A stretch of 64,000 bases of DNA from Methylobacterium symbioticum (GCF_902141845.1 NZ_CABFPH010000004.1:62001-126000), one strand, 5' to 3'. Positions 36,719 to 46,739 are shown, counted from the first letter of the stretch. Program-made: numbers and translations. Notes: generated from the letters alone by a model not told the origin.

Positions 36719-37093
36719 GGCGGGCTCCGGAACGTCTCGATGCTTCGTCGTAACACCTACATACGACCGTTTGCAGTTGTTACGCAAGCCCAGGCGAAGC
36801 CTCCCCGCAAGTATATTTCGCACTCTCCACAAGCTCACACCGCTTGTCGGACACCTCCGCGACGGCATGAACATGCTCGCGCGCCGAAAAACGAGAGGGG
36901 GGGTCTTTTTGTAGAGAACAGGGCCCCCGGTGTGCTGATGGGCATATGTTATATACCATTTTTCGCTCGGATTTACCGCCCGCACCGTGACGCCAGGGCG
37001 ACGAACATTTCCGAGAACTTCACAACCTCCCAACAGTCTAGCGAGTAGGCCGCCACGCGCAGGACGCTCGCACCCAAACCATGAAACGAGAAG
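36719..37093. other. Divergent promoter region before the tail gene
   Basis: About 375 bases between the recombinase and the tape-measure gene. AT-rich patches (CATATGTTATATACC near 36942) are candidate promoter elements. No gene or clear repeat. Confidence 0.4.
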
Positions 37094-40000
37094 ATGTCCG
37101 ACGAACAGATGAAGCTGAACCTCGACCTTGAGGTAAGAACACGCGGCGAAGAGGAAATCCAGCGCCTAGACGCCAAGCTGCGAAAGCTTGAAGCCCGCGC
37201 AAAGGCTGTTGCCGAAAGCTTCCGTAAAGCCACCACAGTTGCCCAATCCTCTGGAAGGGGGAAGGTGCCTGATGCGGTGAAATCGATCCGCGCCGAGCAG
37301 GCCGAGCAGCGCCGCGCGTTTCAGAGCTTGATGAGCTTCAAGGTGCGGATGGCGAAACAGGCGGAAGCCGAGGCCCGCCGTCAGTCGCAGGGCGATGATC
37401 GCGCCTTCAGAATGCGCATGGCCTTCAATGACCGCCTTTTCCGCCAGCGTGAGAAGGAACAGCGTCAAGCTGAGCGCGCCGAGACCGCAGCACGTGCCCG
37501 CCAGGATCGCGGGACTGAGAGATCGTTCCGCCGGTCCCTGTCCTTCAACACGCGGATGGCCGCTCAGCGCGCTGCCGAGGATCGTGCCGCCGACCGTGAG
37601 CGCGACAAGGCCGACCGCCAACGCATCCGTTTAGAGAACTACCGGGCCGCCCTCCGCCTGAAGGAAGATCGACGCGTTGAGCGCGAGGAAGCCGGGAACC
37701 GCCGTGATGCCGTTCGGCATGGTCGGTCAACCGTCCAGCACTCCACGGATGCTTATCACCGGATCGCGAGACCCATTGCGACGGGTGGTGCCATTGCCGC
37801 TGGTGCTGGCGCTCTCGCTGCTCGTACGGGTATCAGCGCCCGCATGGCCGTGGACACGGCGGAGACAAACCTCCAGATTTTCAGTGGGTTGACTGCCGAT
37901 CAGATCAAGGCGGCGCGGCGCGGCTGGCTGGACAAGGAGGCCATCAAGAACGGTCTCGGGATCGCAGGAGGTCTCGAAGCTTACAACGAGACCTTGAAGG
38001 CCGGCATCAAGGCTCCCGAGGAGGTCACGCGCACGATCATGGGGGCCGTGACGGCGCTAGAACTCGACCTGAAGGAAACTACGCGCCTCACTGGCCTGAT
38101 CGATCGGAATTTCGGCGCGGCATCGACCCCGGCCAAGCTGAAGTCGGCGCTCAACGCCGTGGCCATCACGGCGAAGGAGGACCCGACCCAAGCCAACGAG
38201 ATCGTGGAGGGCACCAAGCGGGCCTTCGGCGTCCTTAGCATGTCGAAGATCAGCCCCGAGCACCTTGTCGCGATGGTATCGGGTGGCCAGTCCGTGGGCA
38301 TTCAGCCAGGGAAGGCCGGCACGTTCTTGGGCGCTCTGTTCCAGAGTGTTTCAGAGGCGGATTCTAAATTCCTCGACCCGAAGAAGCGCAAAGAAATGGG
38401 CTTCGTCGCCCTCTCGCTCGGCTTCGGATCGGCGAAGAACATGGCCGTCGCGATGCGTGCCGACGGTGCCGCCTTCTACCTCGACCTCATGAAGAAGCTG
38501 AACGGCCTCGAAGCCGGGCAGCGGACTCAGGTCGCCCAGGCACTCGGCGGCCACCAGTGGGCTGACGAAATTGTCCAACAATCCGGCGGCGTGGCGGGTC
38601 TCGAGTCGACCATGAAGTCCGTGGACGACCCCGCGAACGCCAACTTCCTCGATGAAGCAGCTAAGAAGCGCCAGGAATCTTGGCTTGGCCAATGGAAATC
38701 GACCAAAGCCATCATCGATAAGTTCTGGGAATCTTTCGGCGCAGGCTTCGACGAAATTCTGACGGCCGTCAATTCGTTTTTCCTCGATGCTTCCGGCAAG
38801 TTCAACTTCGACTCGATTACCGATGTCGTGAAGCAGGGTCTCGAAGGCGTCAAGGAAGCCCTTGGCGTGAAGACATGGCGCGACCTGTTCCAAGGCGCGT
38901 TCGGTGGAGATCTCGCAGGAGTCGGGCGTCAGGTCCGAGAGTTTGCCCGAGGATTCACAGAAGGGATCTTGTCGGTCGCGCGTGCGATCCGCTCGATCCT
39001 CACCGTGTTCACCGGCACGAATGCGTCCCTTGAATCGATGGGGAAGTTCACGGCCGAGATCATCGCCCTGTCGGCTGCTCTTGTCGTTGCGGCTCCGGCC
39101 ATCACCGTCCTCGCGGGTCTCGCTTCGGTTGTGGGCACGCTGGCCACTGCGGCACTAGGGGCTTGGTCGATCCTGAAGGCGGCCGGGGTCGTCGGTGCCA
39201 CGGTGCCGAAGGTTCCAGGCGCGAGCGTCGGTGCCGGTGCGGCCGGTGGACTCTTGGGACGCCTGTTCGGACGGTTCGGGCTTGGCGCTGCCGCCACGGT
39301 CGGACCTTCTACATCGCTGTCGAAGGCGGAACAGGACCGCTTGCACGATAAGCTTGGGGCATGGGCGCAGGAACGCGAACGGCAGGCGCAAGGCAACAAA
39401 CCGGCTGGCACGTGGGTAGACCCGCCTCTCCGCAAGTCTCTGGATGAATTGAAGGAATCCCTGGACCGCAATTCGCTCATCCAGAAGCAGTCGGCCGACG
39501 AAACATGGCGCGGCCTGATCCACCGGACCTCGATCTCTGGCACGGCCGGCACGCTGCGCAACGATCTCGCCGGCATCGGTTCGAGCTTTCGTCCTGCCCT
39601 AGATGGGAGCATTAATAACTTCAGCGGCGGCCCTCTCTCTCAATCTCAGGGTGGCTCGTTCATCGGTAACGGCGGTGGCCTGTCGCGTCGCGGCATCTTC
39701 GGCGGTGGCGGCGGCTCCAATCCTGGGGGAGCGGAAGCTTCGTCGGCTCCTGGCCGGGGTGCTGCGAACCACATGTCGGGACAGTACGGCCCGGCCGGCT
39801 CTAACCTGACCACGATCACCACGGCGAGCGGCAAGCGAGTCACCGTGCATCGTGCGGCGGCTGAGAACTTCCGTGGCTTCCTGAACGAACTCGAAGGTTC
39901 CGGCTACAAGATCAACAGTCTTGGCGGTCATAACCACCGCACGATCCGTGGCGGGTCTCGTCTCTCGCAGCATGCATACGGCAATGCGATCGACATCAAC

Positions 40001-40888
40001 CCGGCCCAAAACCCGATGGGCTCTCGACTCGTCACCGACATGCCGAAGAACGTCAGCGACATGGCGGCGAAGTGGGGTTTGACATGGGGCGGGGATTGGA
40101 AGCGCCGTCCGGACGCCATGCATTTCGAGTGGAATGGGAGAACGCTAGAGCAGCTTCGATCCGGTAACGCTGGAACCTCACAGACCCCGACCAATGGGGC
40201 GACGGGCGGCCTTACCGATGTGATCAATCGAGCGGCGGCTGAGGCTCGCATCGATCCCCGCATTCTCCAGGGCATCCGTGCCGGCGAGAGCGGGCATCGG
40301 GCCGACTATGACAAAAACATCACAGCGCGTGAAGAGTCTTACGGTCCGTTTCAGCTTAACCGCAAGGGCGGTCTCGGCGCAGTCTTCGAGAAGCAAACCG
40401 GTCTCGATCTGAAGGACCCGCGCACGATCCAAGCGCAAGCCCAGTGGGTGGCGAGGCATATCGCCGAGAAGTTCCGCCGGAACCCGAACTATAACCCAGG
40501 CTCCGAGTGGTACGGCTATAAGGGATTACGCAACGCCGACCCGCGTTGGGGCGATTCCGGTCTCGTTGAGAGCATAAAGCGAGATCAACAGCGTGCGCAG
40601 GACATCGGGGACGGCTTCCGCTCGTCAGGCTGGAAACCGGCTCCGGCTGGTGCGGGTCTCGGCGCCAAGACACCGCTTGGGCAAGACGCCCCAATCCGCC
40701 CGCCGAATACTCAGCCCATCGGTGGCGCTGGTGCCGGTGGCGGCGGGTCGAGCACGTCATCGATCTCGGCGCCGATCACGATCAACGGCGCTGGTCAGGA
40801 CGCGGAGTCCATCGCTAACGCAGTTCAGCGCAAGATCCAAGAGAGCATGAACCGCCGTACCCACGACATGTCGCCGACTGTCGCCTGA
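37094..40888 (+). CDS. Phage tail tape-measure protein with M15 peptidase and lytic transglycosylase domains
   Basis: 1264 residues. The N-terminus (about 15-230) is a very charged Arg/Lys/Glu/Gln coiled coil. Residues about 250-620 hold the tape-measure core and 655-690 a hydrophobic Ala/Val segment. Near 940-1020 is a VanY/M15-type carboxypeptidase site: [15 protein letters not shown] (HxxxxxxD zinc ligands) and DAMHFEWNG. Near 1040-1140 is a lysozyme-like domain with catalytic Glu in GIRAGESGH followed by SYGPFQLN. The Gly/Ser-rich C-terminus ends in a short helix. The protein would set tail length and cut the cell wall during DNA entry. No capsid, portal or terminase gene accompanies it. 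Confidence 0.88.
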   Translation: MSDEQMKLNLDLEVRTRGEEEIQRLDAKLRKLEARAKAVAESFRKATTVAQSSGRGKVPDAVKSIRAEQAEQRRAFQSLMSFKVRMAKQAEAEARRQSQGDDRAFRMRMAFNDRLFRQREKEQRQAERAETAARARQDRGTERSFRRSLSFNTRMAAQRAAEDRAADRERDKADRQRIRLENYRAALRLKEDRRVEREEAGNRRDAVRHGRSTVQHSTDAYHRIARPIATGGAIAAGAGALAARTGISARMAVDTAETNLQIFSGLTADQIKAARRGWLDKEAIKNGLGIAGGLEAYNETLKAGIKAPEEVTRTIMGAVTALELDLKETTRLTGLIDRNFGAASTPAKLKSALNAVAITAKEDPTQANEIVEGTKRAFGVLSMSKISPEHLVAMVSGGQSVGIQPGKAGTFLGALFQSVSEADSKFLDPKKRKEMGFVALSLGFGSAKNMAVAMRADGAAFYLDLMKKLNGLEAGQRTQVAQALGGHQWADEIVQQSGGVAGLESTMKSVDDPANANFLDEAAKKRQESWLGQWKSTKAIIDKFWESFGAGFDEILTAVNSFFLDASGKFNFDSITDVVKQGLEGVKEALGVKTWRDLFQGAFGGDLAGVGRQVREFARGFTEGILSVARAIRSILTVFTGTNASLESMGKFTAEIIALSAALVVAAPAITVLAGLASVVGTLATAALGAWSILKAAGVVGATVPKVPGASVGAGAAGGLLGRLFGRFGLGAAATVGPSTSLSKAEQDRLHDKLGAWAQERERQAQGNKPAGTWVDPPLRKSLDELKESLDRNSLIQKQSADETWRGLIHRTSISGTAGTLRNDLAGIGSSFRPALDGSINNFSGGPLSQSQGGSFIGNGGGLSRRGIFGGGGGSNPGGAEASSAPGRGAANHMSGQYGPAGSNLTTITTASGKRVTVHRAAAENFRGFLNELEGSGYKINSLGGHNHRTIRGGSRLSQHAYGNAIDINPAQNPMGSRLVTDMPKNVSDMAAKWGLTWGGDWKRRPDAMHFEWNGRTLEQLRSGNAGTSQTPTNGATGGLTDVINRAAAEARIDPRILQGIRAGESGHRADYDKNITAREESYGPFQLNRKGGLGAVFEKQTGLDLKDPRTIQAQAQWVARHIAEKFRRNPNYNPGSEWYGYKGLRNADPRWGDSGLVESIKRDQQRAQDIGDGFRSSGWKPAPAGAGLGAKTPLGQDAPIRPPNTQPIGGAGAGGGGSSTSSISAPITINGAGQDAESIANAVQRKIQESMNRRTHDMSPTVA

Positions 40889-40912
40889 TCGTACGAAACA
40901 GAGAAGAAGAAC

Positions 40913-40944
40913 AGGCCGGCGATCTCACCCGAGGTTGCCGGCCT
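40913..40944 (+). terminator. Hairpin between tape-measure and gpD genes
   Basis: AGGCCGGC (40913-40920) pairs with GCCGGCCT (40937-40944), followed by CTTCATTTCC. It lies 24 bases after the tape-measure stop and just before the next gene, so it may reduce read-through or stabilise the upstream message. Confidence 0.5.
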
Positions 40945-40967
40945 CTTCATTTCCAGAGCACGATAGA

Positions 40968-42140
40968 ATGGCCACGAACTACATTCCAACGTTTGAGATC
41001 TTCAAAGGTGGCGAGAATATCACCGCGAGATTTCAGGATCGGGCACTGTCGATCACCGTGCGCCTCGCTGCCGGATCGGGCGATCAGGATTCGGTCGAGA
41101 TCGTCCTCGATGATCGCGGGTGGCAGATCGCCTCGCCGCAAGTCGGAGATCGCCTGACCGTGAATCTCGGCTACACTGGCGTCGGGACCGCTTTTATGGG
41201 AAGTTTTGAAATCAACAAGGTGCGCTACCGGTTTCCCGCCAAGCAAATCAGCGTCATTGGCACGGCGGCCTCGTCTCTATCGGAGCTTAAATCGCAGAAG
41301 GTCACCCAATACGAGGGGAAGACCGTCGAACAGGTACTTGCGGAGTTCGGTTCGAAGATCGGCATGCGGGTGGATGTGCACCGCGAGATTGCCGATGAGA
41401 AGTTGCCATTTCTCAACAATATCGGCAGCTTTCAGGGTTTGGTGGCGAAACTTGAATCGAGATACAACGCCATTGCAAAGTTCACAGATGGGCGGCTGAG
41501 TCTCGTACCGCGTGGCGAGGGCAAGTCCGTCTCGGATTTCGCTATGCCGACCTATGTTCTGAGGCCGGAGCATCTCGCCGACGTCGAAGTCTTGGTGGAC
41601 AGCGCACCGGCTTTCAAGGCCACCAAAGCTCGCTGGCGAGACAAGAAGACCCATGAATTGAAGGAAGTGCAGGCACCGACCAAGCTTGGCAACAACCAGT
41701 CCAGCGCGGAATACTCGATCAATGGGCGAGAGTTCCCATCGGAGAGCGAAGCCCAGGCCGCTGCCAACGCCACCCAAGCACAACTCGATCGCGCCACCGG
41801 CAAGATCTTCGGCACGCTGGCGTCAGGCGATCCGTGGTTCCGAGACGGCCAACGCGTCTTGATCACCAGTTCAAGGCCAGGGATCGATGGCTCATACCTC
41901 ATCGACCTTGTGCAACACTCGTACTCAAAAGAAGCTGGACTCCGAACGTCTTTCTCGGGAACTGCGGGAGACGAGGGGTTGCCGGCCTCTTATTCATCCG
42001 GATCGAACGCGGGCGACTTCCTGACCCTTGATCCCACCATGTTCACTTTCGGCCAAGCGCTCCAACAGCCGAGCATGACTCTGAATCAACAGAACAGTTC
42101 GACCCCCTCCTTGGTGGGGCAACCGCCGCCGACGCCATAG
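40968..42140 (+). CDS. P2 gpD-like tail protein (late control D)
   Basis: A 390-residue tail-hub protein of the phage late control D family (P2 gpD, similar to VgrG/gp27 hub domains). Landmarks are FEIFKGGENITARFQDRALSITVRLAAGSGDQDSVEIVLDDR, FMGSFEINKVRYRFPAKQISVIGTAASS, KTVEQVLAEFGSKIGMRVDVH, LESRYNAIAKFTDGRLSLVPRGEG and the ending RVLITSSRPGIDGSYLIDLVQHSYSKEAGLRTSF. The start at 40968 is by family; no strong ribosome-binding site. In P2 the order is tape measure, gpU, gpD; gpU is missing here. It should cap the tail tube beneath the baseplate. Confidence 0.85.
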   Translation: MATNYIPTFEIFKGGENITARFQDRALSITVRLAAGSGDQDSVEIVLDDRGWQIASPQVGDRLTVNLGYTGVGTAFMGSFEINKVRYRFPAKQISVIGTAASSLSELKSQKVTQYEGKTVEQVLAEFGSKIGMRVDVHREIADEKLPFLNNIGSFQGLVAKLESRYNAIAKFTDGRLSLVPRGEGKSVSDFAMPTYVLRPEHLADVEVLVDSAPAFKATKARWRDKKTHELKEVQAPTKLGNNQSSAEYSINGREFPSESEAQAAANATQAQLDRATGKIFGTLASGDPWFRDGQRVLITSSRPGIDGSYLIDLVQHSYSKEAGLRTSFSGTAGDEGLPASYSSGSNAGDFLTLDPTMFTFGQALQQPSMTLNQQNSSTPSLVGQPPPTP

Positions 42141-42442
42141 CGTGCGCCCGACGCATAGAATCCTGCCCAAACCGCAATAGCCATGCGTTAGACGCAGATA
42201 TATGCAATGGACGCATAGCAGGCATGCGCCAGACACGGTTGGCAAGTCGCCCTGATTCGCTGTTCCGCCTCGACTGTGGTATCGTTGCCGCAGAATCAGA
42301 AGAAAACCTGAACCGCTATCGTTTCGACAAATCGAAAGAACGAGACGACAGCCTATAGACCTCTAACCGCCCGAAAAGGGCACCCGCCACCGACCGAACC
42401 ATTGGCACGGAGAAGTCGGTGACGGGCTGAAGACCAACGCTA
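42141..42442. other. Leader region with GACGCATAG repeats and a hairpin
   Basis: About 300 bases. GACGCATAG occurs near 42153 and 42213 and GCGTTAGACGCAG near 42184, hinting at protein-binding repeats. CCCGCCACCGAC (42383-42394) pairs with GTCGGTGACGGG (42415-42426) with one mismatch and a 20-base loop, ending 16 bases before the ATG at 42443, where it could control translation. Confidence 0.45.
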
Positions 42443-43762
42443 ATGAAGAATTATAGCGGAAAACATCGAGAATCACAAGTCCGTGGACGACCGACCCTTG
42501 GCCGGATCGAAGAACTGAGGCGATCCCGCCTTCATGCGGTGCTGCGCGACGTGCGGACCATCATCGAGTCTCACCCGGAGAGCGATCGGGACGCCCTGTC
42601 CGAGCACGTTGCGGAACTGGTCGCCCTGATCGTCACGGAGGTTGCAGTCTTAGACCGCGAGACCGACGCCGGAGCGGTCGCCCTGACATATGCTCCCCTG
42701 ATCGCACAAGCTCTCGGATGGGAGGTGGAGCCGTGGCGAGCGCTTCACCTTTGGATGGGAACAGCCCCCGCACCGCTCGCAGCCTTTGGAGAAGCGTGGG
42801 CCCGGCACATGGAGCGGGCCGCGCGGCAGTCCGAGAGCCGGCACCGGCATGTTTATCTCGTTGACCTCGCGGTGCTGTCCGCCCGCCTGTCGCTCACGCG
42901 TCCGCGCATCAGGGCGATCTTCGCGAAGGAAAAGTGCGCCCTCGAACCCGTGCGGATGAGCGAGCCGAGCTTCACCCCTGTGGAGCGTCGCGAGATCCGC
43001 GAGCTTGCGCGTCGCATGGGGTACTCACGAGACCACGTCGCCAAGTTGGCTTGCGACCCGATCGGATTTTGCAACCTCGTCCTCGAATTCGAGATCGGCT
43101 TGCTCCCTGAGGCGCAGATCGCACCGCATCGGGGGCTCAAAGACAAATCCGATGCACAGGTCACGAAATCGCTGCGGGACCGCCGTTACCGCCTGAAGCG
43201 CACGCCCGGCCCGGCTGCATCCGAGGACGCCATCGCGCGGCGCGTCGAAGAGCTTGCACGCCAGAAGCGCGTTTCGGTCCGCACGGTCTGGAACTGGATC
43301 GAACGCGGCGCCAGCGCGGCGCCTCTCACCTCGGGAGATGTAGAAACAGACGGCCTGACCGAGACGGAGGCGCAGCTTGCACGCATCGCCATCGAGGTTC
43401 CGCGTCACAGCAAGCGTCAGACGGCGATCGACCCGGAGGTCTTGGACCTTCTGATGCGCTGGAAGACCGCGACGACGGGCAAGGCCCCGGCCTCAACCGC
43501 ATGGATCCGCAAAACCAGGGAACGGCACGGACTCGACGGGCTTGTCGCAACGGCTCGGCAGTGGGAAGCCGACAACGAATTTCTGAAGCAAGAACAACGG
43601 CTTGATGCTATATGGGAGGCTCACGCGCTCCCCAGGGTTCGACACGATGACCACGACTCAGACCATGACGCAGCTCGACCTGTTCTCGGAGCCGATGACG
43701 ATCGAGAGGCGGGCGCAGAAGCCGCGCCGCGAGGTGCGGAGGCTTCCCATGATCGAGGATGA
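42443..43762 (+). CDS. Hypothetical DNA-binding protein, possible replication or control protein
   Basis: A 439-residue protein of no recognised family. Helix-turn-helix-like segments are ELARRMGYSRDHVAKLAC (around 190) and ELARQKRVSVRTVWNWIERG (around 275); a final WIRKTRERHGLDGLVATARQWEADNEFLKQEQRLDAIWE is helical. The last 38 residues (His/Asp/Ala-rich) overlap the next gene in another frame and are probably not conserved. A hairpin precedes the start and direct repeats follow the next gene, an arrangement seen with replication initiators, but this is only circumstantial. Confidence 0.6.
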   Translation: MKNYSGKHRESQVRGRPTLGRIEELRRSRLHAVLRDVRTIIESHPESDRDALSEHVAELVALIVTEVAVLDRETDAGAVALTYAPLIAQALGWEVEPWRALHLWMGTAPAPLAAFGEAWARHMERAARQSESRHRHVYLVDLAVLSARLSLTRPRIRAIFAKEKCALEPVRMSEPSFTPVERREIRELARRMGYSRDHVAKLACDPIGFCNLVLEFEIGLLPEAQIAPHRGLKDKSDAQVTKSLRDRRYRLKRTPGPAASEDAIARRVEELARQKRVSVRTVWNWIERGASAAPLTSGDVETDGLTETEAQLARIAIEVPRHSKRQTAIDPEVLDLLMRWKTATTGKAPASTAWIRKTRERHGLDGLVATARQWEADNEFLKQEQRLDAIWEAHALPRVRHDDHDSDHDAARPVLGADDDREAGAEAAPRGAEASHDRG

Positions 43763-43982
43763 ACCTGCACCGCGCGCGAAGCCGATCGTGCCGGAGTCTG
43801 TCATGTACACCAACTCGCAAGCCGCCCGGGAGATCGAGGCAATCATGCTCGCCCGCTTCCGGCCGACCAAGGCATGCGCAAAGGAGATGATCCCCGTCGC
43901 CAAGGAGATCGCCGAGTTCGCTGCGAGACACTACCTCCAGTTGTATAATCTCATCCATCAGGAGGTGGATGGGCGAGCTTGA
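43647..43982 (+). CDS. Hypothetical protein overlapping the previous gene
   Basis: A 111-residue protein: MTTTQTMTQLDLFSEPMTIE, then ARPIVPESVMYTNSQAAREI-like central part and ARFRPTKACAKEMIPVAKEIAEFAARHYLQLYNLIHQ. The TQLDLFSE start resembles a short docking peptide (QLDLF, a beta-clamp-type motif) at the N-terminus. It overlaps the preceding frame by 116 bases. The coding bias in the overlap favours this frame. Confidence 0.55.
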   Translation: MTTTQTMTQLDLFSEPMTIERRAQKPRREVRRLPMIEDEPAPRAKPIVPESVMYTNSQAAREIEAIMLARFRPTKACAKEMIPVAKEIAEFAARHYLQLYNLIHQEVDGRA

Positions 43983-44571
43983 TCCTGTCACACGCGGTCG
44001 AAAATCCCGGGATTTCGCTGTCACACTTGCAGTGAGATCCTGTCACACTTGCAGTAAGTTCCACGCTCTTGCATCCAGCGATTTCGGCAGTTTTTCATAC
44101 CGAACGCACAGCACCTTCAATGCCTTTCTCGGAGGTGGGAACACTCCCACCGGAGAGACACCAAGCTCAACGTCTGAGCACAACCTGTGGATCAGCGGAC
44201 TGAAGCGGAGCGCAAGGAAGCGTCGCACCTGAAGGCTTTTCCTTTCCAACCGAATGATTGGGGTAAGCGGAGTGCCCTACTCCCAAGCGCTGGCGCATGC
44301 CGCACCCTTCCTTTCCTGACCAGGAGGGAGAGGGGGCACAGCGTTGCGATTCACCGGCAACCGTTGGCGCGGCCACCACGATGCCAAGTTGAACTCGACG
44401 GCATACCAAGTCCTCGCCATTCCTTTGGAAAGGTCCATTACGCTCTTACTGCGGTGATGTGCATCAAACTGCGGACTTCGCATCACGCGAGGCCGGGCAT
44501 CATTATGTGATAGTCTGGATTTGTGCTATACAGACGGCCTATCGCCTCACACGATCGGCCCGAATTCTGCG
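43983..44571. other. Non-coding region with 22 bp-period direct repeats
   Basis: About 590 bases. TGTCACAC occurs at 43986, and TGTCACACTTGCAGT at 44019 and 44041 (see repeat entry). The rest carries no convincing gene. Candidate control or origin region of the element. Confidence 0.5.
44019..44058. repeat. Iteron-like direct repeats
   Basis: TGTCACACTTGCAGTGAG (44019-44036) and TGTCACACTTGCAGTAAG (44041-44058) recur with a 22-base period, and a partial TGTCACAC copy lies at 43986. A period of 22 bases keeps the sites on one face of DNA and is usual for iterons of replication initiators or for repressor arrays. Confidence 0.5.
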
Positions 44572-45027
44572 ATGAGCACTGCGAAAATCCCGACTTCTAC
44601 CGACGAAGAACTGTCGCCCGCCGACCGAGACCGCGCTCGCCGTGCCGCTCGGGCTCGCCTCCGCCGCGCGAAGGCTGGTGCCACGCCCAGGACTGAGAGC
44701 GTTGCCGCCGAACTCCGCTTCTATGGCGTCAGTCCGAACTCCTACTATTCCCGCCAGCGTCGCAAGCGTCTCCGGGAAGAACGCGATGGCGCGCACAGTA
44801 ATACGTACCCTGTCGATGCCGCCGCGTCTCAGCCGTCACCGGATCAACTGCCACATGAACTGCACAGCAACACGTACCCTTCTGCGACCGGAGGGGATGC
44901 ACAACAACTCGTAGCCTCGAACGCTGCCGAGTTTGAGGCTGTTCTCGCCCGGCTCCGTGCCGCCGCGCCCGCCGCCTTGCTGGAATTCGCCGAGATTGAT
45001 CCGGCCTTCTCGCTGGTCAGGGACTGA
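44572..45027 (+). CDS. Hypothetical protein with duplicated HSNTYP segment
   Basis: A 151-residue protein. The N-terminal half is very basic (RDRARRAARARLRRAKAGATPR and SYYSRQRRKRLREER). HSNTYP occurs twice about 25 residues apart. The C-terminal half is helical (ASNAAEFEAVLARLRAAAPAALLEFAEIDPAF). The basic N-terminus suggests nucleic-acid binding. Unknown family. Start chosen at 44572, as the region before it is not coding-like. Confidence 0.55.
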   Translation: MSTAKIPTSTDEELSPADRDRARRAARARLRRAKAGATPRTESVAAELRFYGVSPNSYYSRQRRKRLREERDGAHSNTYPVDAAASQPSPDQLPHELHSNTYPSATGGDAQQLVASNAAEFEAVLARLRAAAPAALLEFAEIDPAFSLVRD

Positions 45028-45065
45028 TCGGCCGCCGCCCCCTAACGCTTCAGGATCAAGAACCG

Positions 45066-45536
45066 ATGTCACTATCGAAATCGACCATGCTGGCCGCTCT
45101 CCGTCTGTACGCGAAGGAACCGCCCCGGCGATCCGCCACGTTCGACCCTCCGGCTCGGAAGCCGGTCACGTTGCCCCCGATCACCTTGCACGAGATCACC
45201 GACGACGATGTCGGCTTGCCCGATAGCCCCGTCGATCAGGCCAGGGCGGAAGCTTACCTTCTCGCGGTGCGGGGCCGGCAAGCACACCTCGAAATGGAGC
45301 AGGCTCAGCGCGCCCGTCTCGCCGCTGCCGCGACGAGACCAACCGTCTCCGTGGAGCAGAAGCCTGCCCCCGCCATTGCCCTCGTAGAGAAGTCCGCGCC
45401 AGCGGTGCACGTGTCGGTCCCGGACGACACTGTTGTCCTGATTGACCCCACGGACACCCTGACGGAGCTTGAGCAGGAAATCTGCGCGCAGTTCCGCCGG
45501 CTGACAGAGCAGCCTAGGTCTCGATGGCTGGCATGA
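45066..45536 (+). CDS. Hypothetical protein
   Basis: A 156-residue protein, 38 bases after the preceding gene and probably co-transcribed. It has a basic start (MSLSKSTMLAALRLYAKEPPRRS), a middle helix (DQARAEAYLLAVRGRQAHLEMEQAQRARLAAA) and an acidic helix near the end (TDTLTELEQEICAQFRRLTEQP). No known domain. Confidence 0.5.
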   Translation: MSLSKSTMLAALRLYAKEPPRRSATFDPPARKPVTLPPITLHEITDDDVGLPDSPVDQARAEAYLLAVRGRQAHLEMEQAQRARLAAAATRPTVSVEQKPAPAIALVEKSAPAVHVSVPDDTVVLIDPTDTLTELEQEICAQFRRLTEQPRSRWLA

Positions 45537-45711
45537 GAGTGTCAACTAGAGAGCAGATCAATAGTTGATAAATATTACACCTTCAGCCAGGGACGCCACT
45601 TGAACTACACGCTTCGCACCTGACAATCGCAAGATATAATTTTTCGGCGAATGATCATCCATCAATCCGCGAATATTAATCTTATCTACCCATTCGCTCT
45701 CTATATCCGCC

Positions 45712-46116
45712 TCATCTTGCGATTTTCTTCAATTCTCTCACAATATTTCGGGGATTGTCTTTTTGAACAATGGTTACTTTGATCCAGTGCGGCGCTGGCC
45801 CATGGCAGCAGGAATGGGCCACCTCGCCTGAGATGATATCTGTGCACCAGATGTACCCCATCATCATCAAGTAAGGGGATGAAGCACAAATTCCGCCACT
45901 ATAATGGCTCCAATGCAGCCCTTTGATACAACGGAAGAGAACTACACCCTTCCGATAATCATTCCAGTGGCGCCGGATTACTACGCGAGTCTCAGGACCT
46001 AGAGGCGCATTTGTCGGTGGAGCATTTACTTGCTCCTGGCGAATACCGCGAGATCTCGGAACCTCAGCGAGATCAATTTCAGCAATGGCGACATCTTTGG
46101 CTGATTTAGACGGCAT
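45712..46116 (-). CDS. Hypothetical protein, AT-rich
   Basis: A 134-residue frame: MPSKSAKDVAIAEIDLAEVP, then ETRVVIRRHWNDYRKGVVLFRCIKGLHWSHYSGGICASSPYLMMMGYIWCTDIISGEVAHSCCHG. Composition is much AT-richer than the neighbours, suggesting separate acquisition. Four Cys and several His could bind metal. No family recognised. Confidence 0.45.
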   Translation of the reverse strand: MPSKSAKDVAIAEIDLAEVPRSRGIRQEQVNAPPTNAPLGPETRVVIRRHWNDYRKGVVLFRCIKGLHWSHYSGGICASSPYLMMMGYIWCTDIISGEVAHSCCHGPAPHWIKVTIVQKDNPRNIVRELKKIAR

Positions 46117-46537
46117 CGTAGACCCTCCTTATTTTGAATATTTGGCGGATATCCAGCCCTACATGACGATCTATAACCACTTGCCGCCCGAAGCCATTTT
46201 TTATGCTTATCTATCATTTCCCAATGCGCGGAAGACAACATCACGCACCATCTCGCACTGCTTCAAAAGCAGTGACGCGACGCCGACCCTGTTCAAATCA
46301 GCCCTAGGACTTTGAACAGACCATCTGGAAGCAGAATTTGTACGCAGTGAAGTCGGAGATTCGATGTATAGACCGCGGGAACTGCAATGCCTCACAGAAT
46401 TGCCGTGCACCCGCTAGGTGTCATGGCGTTAGGAGGAGGCTAGCTGCATCGCGAAGCAAACTGCCGCTGCGCTGTTCCGGTGTATCTCCGGGGCCCGGTT
46501 CGGTGGGCTATCGTCGGGGGCTACCCCCCGGAATTTG

Positions 46538-46565
46538 GGGCCTCCTAGACACGTCTAGAGGGCCC
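46538..46565. repeat. Palindrome centred on CTAGACACGTCTAG
   Basis: GGGCCTCCTAGAC and GTCTAGAGGGCCC flank a 2-base centre; the arms match at 11 of 13 positions. A candidate binding site for a dimeric protein, lying upstream of the ribbon-helix-helix gene at 46882. Confidence 0.5.
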
Positions 46566-46701
46566 GCGGAGTCGTACCCCGCGCCACACGGATCCGCCCC
46601 GTGCTGACCATGAACACGCCAGAACGGCTGAGGTTCCGGCACGCCGCGAGATTCTTCGCGGAAATCGAACCCTCTGCCTCGCGCACGCGCGCGCGTGCTT
46701 G

Positions 46702-46739
46702 ATTGTCGCTCCAACTGCCTATTGTCGCTCCAACTGCCT
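46702..46739. repeat. Exact 19 bp tandem repeat
   Basis: ATTGTCGCTCCAACTGCCT is present twice head to tail (46702-46720 and 46721-46739). It lies about 140 bases before the ribbon-helix-helix gene, a position where such regulators often bind direct repeats. Confidence 0.7.
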
